A stretch of DNA of 10,880 nt from Phytoactinopolyspora endophytica (GTDB lineage: Bacteria; Actinomycetota; Actinomycetes; Jiangellales; Jiangellaceae): contig NZ_ML142856.1 in NCBI RefSeq assembly GCF_004138495.1, positions 115,176 through 126,055 of the forward strand, written 5' to 3'. Positions 6,767 through 10,880 of the stretch are shown one piece after another. Position 1 is the stretch's first letter. Each line of letters starts with the position of its first letter. The position numbers and the translations under genes were made by a program. The notes beneath the pieces are model-generated. The model was not told the DNA's origin. It saw only the letters and a program-made list of their open reading frames with translations, and did no database searches.

Positions 6767-8380
6767 ATGTCCCAGATCGAACCCCGAGTCGGGCAGACCG
6801 GCGTACGCTCCCCGCAGGACTCCCGTTTCGACACCGACGCGGTCGATCCCGACGTGGTCGAAGCCGCTGGTCACCCGCCCGGCCGCGGGGTCGGCAAGCG
6901 CACGTATGACCCCAGGCTGACCAACGAGGATCTTGCGCCTCTCCGGGACCAGCGCTGGGGAACATACAACATCTTCGCCTTCTGGATGTCCGACGTGCAC
7001 AGCGTCGGAGGCTACGTCACGGCTGGCAGCCTGTTCGCGCTAGGCCTCACCAGCTGGCAGGTCTTCGTCAGCCTCGTTCTCGGCATCGTGATCGTCCAGT
7101 TCTTCTGTAACCTGGTGGCCAAGCCCAGCCAGGTCGCGGGCGTACCGTACCCTGTCATCAGCCGAGTTTCGTTTGGCGTGCTCGGAGCCAACATCCCGGC
7201 CATCATTCGAGGGCTCATCGCGGTGGCGTGGTACGGCGTTCAGACGTTCCTCGCCGCCGGGGCCCTCAACATCGTCTTTCTGAAGCTGTGGCCGGGTCTC
7301 GCGGACTTCGCCGACGTCGACCGCTACGGGTTCCTAGGCCTGTCGCTGCTCGGGTATGTGAGCTTCGCGATTCTCTGGGTCGCGCAGGCGCTCGTGTTCT
7401 GGCGGGGCATGGAGTCCATTCGCAAGTTCATCGATTTCTGTGGCCCTTCCGTATACGTGGTCATGCTCATGCTGTGCGGATACATGCTGCTACGGGCAGA
7501 CTTCGACATCAGCCTGACGCTGGCTGATGCCGACCTATCGGGCTGGGCGGTCTTCAGCACGATGTTGTCGGCCATCGCGCTCGTGGTGTCGTATTTCTCC
7601 GGACCCATGTTGAACTTCGGCGACTTCTCCCGCTACGGCCGCAGCTACGACGCGGTGAAGAAGGGCAATCTCTGGGGGCTGCCGGTCAACTTCGTCGTGT
7701 TCTCGTTGCTCGTCGTGCTCACAGCGTCGGCCACCGTGCCGGCCTTCGGCGAACTCCTCATCGATCCGGTGCACACGGTCGAGGCTATAGACACCTATAC
7801 GGCCATCCTGCTCGGTGGCCTGACCTTCGTGATCGCAACGGTTGGCATCAACATCGTCGCCAACTTCATCTCTCCGGCCTTCGACTTCTCCAACGTCAGC
7901 CCGCAACGGATCAGCTGGCGCATGGGCGGGATGATCGCTGCGCTCGGGTCGGTGCTGCTGACCCCCTGGAACTGGTACAACGATCCAGAAGCGATCTTCT
8001 GGACCTTGGGGCTGCTTGGCGCCCTGATCGGACCGCTGTTCGGCATCCTCATCGCCGACTACTACATCGTCCGCAAGCAGCATCTCGTCATCGACGACAT
8101 GTTCACCCTGGAAGAGGACGGCGCGTACTACTACCGCAAGGGTTACAACCCGGTCGCGATCACCAGCGTGACGATCGCCGGCACCCTGGCGATCACGTCC
8201 GTGGTCATCCCGAAGCTGACCGACGTGGCTACCTGGCTGCCGGACTATAGCTGGTTCCTCGGCTGCGGGGCAGGTTTCGCGCTCTACACCCTCCTTGCGC
8301 GGCGGTCAGGACCGAACTTCGGCGCCGCCCTGCCATCGGTGGATGAGCCCCCGTTCGAGAAGGTCAGCGATCCGGCATGA
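6767..8380 (+). CDS. NCS1-family cation symporter (hydantoin/allantoin/nucleobase type permease)
   Basis: 537 aa inner-membrane transporter with about 12 hydrophobic segments, typical NCS1 length. The N-terminal signature is clear: LTNEDLAPLRDQRWGTYNIF runs into AFWMSDVH (51-78) at the start of TM1. The TM3 motif AWYGVQT has W155 and Q159, which match by motif the ligand-stacking Trp117 and Gln121 of the hydantoin transporter Mhp1. NFGDFSRYG (283-291) and GINIVANFISPAFDFSNVSP (361-380) are conserved NCS1 segments; the Asn residues there are candidates for the ligand-binding Asn of TM8. The start ATG 6767 follows GAGGAGGG. Its stop overlaps the racemase start, so uptake and racemisation are coupled; the likely cargo is a 5-substituted hydantoin, allantoin or related ureide, though a nucleobase cannot be excluded. 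Confidence 0.93.
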   Translation: MSQIEPRVGQTGVRSPQDSRFDTDAVDPDVVEAAGHPPGRGVGKRTYDPRLTNEDLAPLRDQRWGTYNIFAFWMSDVHSVGGYVTAGSLFALGLTSWQVFVSLVLGIVIVQFFCNLVAKPSQVAGVPYPVISRVSFGVLGANIPAIIRGLIAVAWYGVQTFLAAGALNIVFLKLWPGLADFADVDRYGFLGLSLLGYVSFAILWVAQALVFWRGMESIRKFIDFCGPSVYVVMLMLCGYMLLRADFDISLTLADADLSGWAVFSTMLSAIALVVSYFSGPMLNFGDFSRYGRSYDAVKKGNLWGLPVNFVVFSLLVVLTASATVPAFGELLIDPVHTVEAIDTYTAILLGGLTFVIATVGINIVANFISPAFDFSNVSPQRISWRMGGMIAALGSVLLTPWNWYNDPEAIFWTLGLLGALIGPLFGILIADYYIVRKQHLVIDDMFTLEEDGAYYYRKGYNPVAITSVTIAGTLAITSVVIPKLTDVATWLPDYSWFLGCGAGFALYTLLARRSGPNFGAALPSVDEPPFEKVSDPA

Positions 8381-9120
8381 GCGAAGGCTCCGTCCGGATC
8401 CTGGTCGTCAACCCGAACACGACGGCGTCGATGACCGCGCTGATCGGCGAGCACGCCCGGACTGCCGCCGGCCCGGGCGTGCTCGTCGACGCCGTGAATC
8501 CCGACACGGGACCGGTCTCCGTTGAGAGCCACGTCGACGAGGCGATGGCGGTTCCGGGCGTGCTACGGGAGATATCCGCGGGCGAACACGCAGGCTACGA
8601 CGGCTACGTGATCGCCTGCTTCGGCGACCCGGGGCTGCTGGCTGCGCGAGAGTTGGCACGGGGGCCGGTGGTCGGCATCGCCGAGACCGCGATGCGTGCC
8701 GCCGGCTACCTGGGTCGTTCGTTCAGCGTCGTCACGACTCTGTCGCGCACAATCGGGCATGCCTGGGACATCGCCCGACGGTACGGCCTGGCGGACCTGT
8801 GCACGGGCGTCCATGCCTGCGAGATCCCCGTCGTCGAGCTCGAGACCGACCCCGAGGTGCGGCATACCATCACCGAGACATGCCGGGCAGCCCTGCGCGA
8901 CGACGGGTCGGACGTCATCGTGCTCGGCTGCGCGGGTATGGCCGACCTGCGAGACGACATCTCCATGCGCCTCGGTGTGCCCGTCGTCGACGGGGTGACC
9001 ACCGCGACCGTCACCGTGGAGTCGCTCGTGCGCCTCGGCCTTCGGACCAGCAAGCGCGGGGAGCTGGCGACGCCGCCGGTCAAAGATCACGCCGGGCTGC
9101 CGTCCACCGCGTCCTGGTGA
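8377..9120 (+). CDS. Asp/Glu/hydantoin racemase family protein (hydantoin or allantoin racemase-like)
   Basis: 247 aa cytoplasmic cofactor-independent racemase. The N-terminus ILVVNPNTTASMT (8-20) is typical of hydantoin racemases, and the two catalytic cysteines are present: C81 in ACFGDPG (80-86) and C185 in VLGCAGM (182-188). PVVDGV (202-207) is the usual motif near the end. The ATG shares ATGA with the permease stop, so translation is probably coupled. In known hydantoin pathways such an enzyme interconverts D and L forms before a stereoselective hydantoinase and carbamoylase; an allantoin racemase does the same job in purine breakdown. Neither hydrolase is in this window. The C-terminal 25 residues are variable and possibly unstructured. 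Family confident; exact substrate open. Confidence 0.92.
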   Translation: MSEGSVRILVVNPNTTASMTALIGEHARTAAGPGVLVDAVNPDTGPVSVESHVDEAMAVPGVLREISAGEHAGYDGYVIACFGDPGLLAARELARGPVVGIAETAMRAAGYLGRSFSVVTTLSRTIGHAWDIARRYGLADLCTGVHACEIPVVELETDPEVRHTITETCRAALRDDGSDVIVLGCAGMADLRDDISMRLGVPVVDGVTTATVTVESLVRLGLRTSKRGELATPPVKDHAGLPSTASW

Positions 9121-9141
9121 TCGTCAGAACTGGCCGGTTGT

Positions 9142-9169
9142 CACGCCGCCGTTCCCGGACGGCGGCGTG
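9142..9169. terminator. Strong hairpin, probable bidirectional terminator
   Basis: CACGCCGCCGT (9142-9152) and ACGGCGGCGTG (9159-9169) form a perfect 11-bp G+C-rich stem with a 6-nt loop, 21 nt after the racemase stop and between two converging genes. No T-tract follows on either strand, as often seen in high-GC actinobacteria. It could end both the racemase and the SIS-gene transcripts. Confidence 0.7.
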
Positions 9170-9208
9170 CTCACCTCGATCTTCGGCCGGTCTTCGGCGT
9201 TGGTGAGC

Positions 9209-9230
9209 TTCGGTCAGTGTTCGGTCAGTG
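9209..9230. repeat. Perfect 11-bp tandem duplication over the SIS-gene stop
   Basis: TTCGGTCAGTG occurs at 9209-9219 and immediately again at 9220-9230. The second copy contains the stop codon of the minus-strand SIS gene (9227-9225); the first copy lies just beyond it. Probably a local slippage duplication with no effect on the protein. Confidence 0.85.
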
Positions 9231-10238
9231 TCTGCGACCGAGGCCCAGCGCCAGGTATGCGGCCGCATAACGCCCGATGGCCAGCAAGGTGGCGAACCGC
9301 ACGATCTGCGACCCCTCCACCGCGAGCACCGGATAGACGCGCACGGCCGCCTGCTCCGCTGCTTCCTCGAGCCGTCGTCGAGCGGCGGCCGCCATCGGTG
9401 GCTCCGTGCCGTCGTCGAGAATCAGCAACGCGGGCCGCAGCTCGGGCGACCCGTCTTCGAACGGATCGGCGAAGAGGTCCGCTTCGGGCGCCGCCGACAA
9501 CAACGGAACCAGCTGAGTGTCGTCACCGGCGACCGCCGGACGCCCACTGGCCTCACGCAGGCTCTCCGCCACCCGCCGTGCCGCGCGCGCCGCCAGCACC
9601 GACCCACCCCAGACCAAGGGCGTGCTGTCGGCAAGCGCCAGGGCCAGGTTCTTGCCCGGGTTCACGTCGGCCTCGACGGTCGGCGCGCAGTCCTTGGCCA
9701 CCTGGTCGAGGGCCTCGGCAACGGGCTCCGCCTCCACCTCCGGCCCCAGCCCGAGTAGATGCAGCGCGCACAGTACCGGTACCGCGAGTGCAGTGGTGTC
9801 CGTGCTGCCGGCGGGGAGGAACATCGTCTCCCGTCCCGCGGCCGCCGTATGCAGCTCCGATTCCTCGGGCGCGGCGACCAGTAACGAGCAGCCACGACGA
9901 CGAGCCTCGGCGGCCGCTGCCACCTCTTCTTCGCGACCGCCGTCCGGACACACGATGATCACCAGGTCGAGCGGGCCGGCCCAGGCCGGAAGGCCGCCAT
10001 GGGGCCACGCGACGAAAGGCATCGGACAGATCGGCTCCAGCACCGCGCGGAAGAGCCGTCCATGCGGACCGCTGGCGACGATCGCCCGGGGCCGGTCCAT
10101 CGGGTCCAACTGCGCCAGCACCCCGGCCGCCGCGGTATGCGCGCGGCGCACCTGAGCGCCCCACCCGGCGATCTCCCGGAGCGCATCGTCGATCGCGCTC
10201 AGCGCCTGCGGGTCGTCAAGCGAAGCGTCGGCGAACAT
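9225..10238 (-). CDS. SIS-domain protein, phosphoglucose/phosphomannose isomerase-like (bact-PGI_C type)
   Basis: 337 aa. It corresponds by position and sequence style to the actinobacterial SIS proteins found between manB and manA (for example Rv3256c of M. tuberculosis). First SIS-like half: AIVASGPHGRLFRAV at 52-66 and LDLVIIVCPDGG at 90-101; second half: NPGKNLALALADSTPLVWGGS at 193-213 (described in parts as NPGKN and PLVWGGS) and ALLILDDGTEPP at 270-281. Bifunctional PGI/PMI enzymes carry a Glu/His-Asn-Glu-rich active-site stretch after the second SIS strand; I see no such HNE motif here, so it may be non-catalytic or a diverged isomerase. ATG at 10238 is 6 nt after the Trm112-like stop, making one operon with manB. 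Codon 119 is TTA. Role in mannose metabolism is inferred from context. Confidence 0.82.
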   Translation of the reverse strand: MFADASLDDPQALSAIDDALREIAGWGAQVRRAHTAAAGVLAQLDPMDRPRAIVASGPHGRLFRAVLEPICPMPFVAWPHGGLPAWAGPLDLVIIVCPDGGREEEVAAAAEARRRGCSLLVAAPEESELHTAAAGRETMFLPAGSTDTTALAVPVLCALHLLGLGPEVEAEPVAEALDQVAKDCAPTVEADVNPGKNLALALADSTPLVWGGSVLAARAARRVAESLREASGRPAVAGDDTQLVPLLSAAPEADLFADPFEDGSPELRPALLILDDGTEPPMAAAARRRLEEAAEQAAVRVYPVLAVEGSQIVRFATLLAIGRYAAAYLALGLGRRH

Positions 10239-10244
10239 CGTCGA

Positions 10245-10412
10245 TCAGAGCTTCCGTGCGTGGTCGACCAACAACACCGGGATGTCATCCCGGACCGGAT
10301 ACGCGAGGCGGCAGCTCTCGCAGACCAGCTCGGCCGCCGTGTCGCGTTCCTCAAGGGTGCCATGACACGCGGGACACACAATCACTTCCCGCAGCGCCGG
10401 ATCGAGCCTCAT
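10245..10412 (-). CDS. Trm112-like small zinc-ribbon protein
   Basis: 55 aa, translated directly from the minus strand: it begins [20 protein letters not shown] and ends LLVDHARKL. Two Cys-x2-Cys knuckles, C13/C16 and C31/C34, form the zinc site, and the [12 protein letters not shown] segment (38-49) is the standard end of UPF0434/Trm112 proteins. Length is normal for the bacterial family. The ATG directly abuts the manB stop codon with no gap, and its ribosome site GGAGGAGGAGAG (10427-10416) lies inside the last manB codons, so translation is coupled. Trm112 of eukaryotes and archaea activates methyltransferases; the role of the small protein in this mannose operon is unknown. Confidence 0.92.
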   Translation of the reverse strand: MRLDPALREVIVCPACHGTLEERDTAAELVCESCRLAYPVRDDIPVLLVDHARKL

Positions 10413-10880
10413 CTACTCTCCTCCTCCAGCCGCCTCGCGCACCAGCCCGAGGACGTCGTCACGCACGCGTTCCATGGTGATCCGGTCGGCACCCTCGACG
10501 TTCAGCCTGAGCAACGGCTCGGTGTTCGACGGACGCAGATTGAACCACCACATCGGACTACCAGTGTGCTCGACGGTCAAGCCATCCAGGTAGTCAATCG
10601 CGAATTCCGGTCTCCCGGCAAAGGTGGACTCCACCGCCTCCAACGTGCGGGGGACATCCTCGACGCGGCTGTTCAGCTCACCGGAGAGCACGTAACGCTC
10701 ATATGGCGCGAGCAACGACGAGAGCTCCTCATCCACCGAGCCCAGAGCAGCCAGCGTGTGCAGTGCAGCCAGCATGCCCGAGTCCGCACGCCAGAAATCC
10801 CGGAAGTAGAAGTGCGCCGAGTGTTCTCCGCCGAAGACCGCATCGGTCTCCGCCATGAGCTTCTTGATCAGCGAGTGCCC
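10413..10880 (-). CDS. manB: Phosphomannomutase/phosphoglucomutase, C-terminal part
   Basis: 155 codons are visible, with the N-terminal two thirds beyond the right edge; the frame is open to the last base (GHSLIKKLMAETDAVFGG...). It belongs to the alpha-D-phosphohexomutase family, converting mannose-6-phosphate to mannose-1-phosphate for GDP-mannose synthesis. The sugar-recognition loop GGEHSAH is followed by FYFRDFWRADSGMLAAL of domain 3, and the phosphate-binding loop of domain 4 is RPSNTEPLLRLNVEG close to the C-terminus. The catalytic phosphoserine and metal loop are outside the window. It is the first gene visible in the manB / Trm112-like / SIS run on the minus strand. Assignment to mannose rather than glucose phosphate rests on the SIS and manA neighbours. 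Confidence 0.93.
   Translation of the reverse strand, partial: GHSLIKKLMAETDAVFGGEHSAHFYFRDFWRADSGMLAALHTLAALGSVDEELSSLLAPYERYVLSGELNSRVEDVPRTLEAVESTFAGRPEFAIDYLDGLTVEHTGSPMWWFNLRPSNTEPLLRLNVEGADRITMERVRDDVLGLVREAAGGGE

Noticed and set aside
3061..9224. Mobile element or genomic island with integrase as the source of the inserted block
   Set aside because: No integrase, transposase, tRNA gene or terminal repeats are visible at either boundary; only gene order suggests insertion.
9167..9958. Plus-strand open frame opposite the SIS gene
   Set aside because: Composition is almost entirely Pro, Arg, Ala and Ser, typical of a shadow of the minus-strand gene, and it begins inside the terminator hairpin region.

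Overview
The window reads as high-GC Actinomycetota chromosome. Evidence: strong G/C at codon third positions, GTG starts, three genes with a -10 hexamer only 6-7 nt before the start codon (leaderless style), and an actinobacterial mannose-metabolism neighbourhood. I cannot name the genus. TTA codons occur in at least three genes, including manA, so a Streptomyces-like scarcity of TTA is not supported.

Layout. (1) Positions 1-1766: a divergent pair of membrane-protein genes, a SpoIIM-family protein (minus, 3' part beyond the left edge) and an RDD-family protein (plus), with about 97 nt between them. (2) 1864-3060: manA, class I mannose-6-phosphate isomerase (minus), convergent with the RDD gene across a stem-forming spacer. 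(3) 3162-9120: six plus-strand genes in three units: a lone SAM-dependent methyltransferase; a YCII/DGPF-domain protein followed 4 nt later by an ECF42-type sigma factor with a long C-terminal extension; and a FCD-type GntR regulator followed by an NCS1 nucleobase/hydantoin-type permease whose stop overlaps the start of an Asp/Glu/hydantoin racemase. (4) 9225-10880: three tightly packed minus-strand genes, manB (phosphomannomutase, only its C-terminal part in the window), a 55-aa Trm112-like zinc-ribbon protein, and a SIS-domain PGI/PMI-like protein.

How they work together. In many actinobacteria manB, the small Trm112-like gene, the SIS gene and manA sit next to each other and make mannose-1-phosphate for GDP-mannose. 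Here the first three and manA are on the same strand in the expected order, but about 6.1 kb of oppositely oriented genes lies between them. That block looks like two self-contained cassettes: a sigma factor with its DGPF partner, and a regulated uptake/racemisation unit for a hydantoin- or allantoin-like compound that has no hydrolase in the window.

The most useful new observation is a bipartite element, GACGAAA-N8-TCYTAGCGTC, with identical spacing, once in front of the GntR gene and once in front of the permease gene. It is a good candidate for the operator/promoter of this regulon. I found no rRNA, tRNA, CRISPR, insertion sequence or phage gene. I see no clear undescribed system. The strongest leads are the shared element, the split mannose operon and the hydrolase-less transporter/racemase pair.
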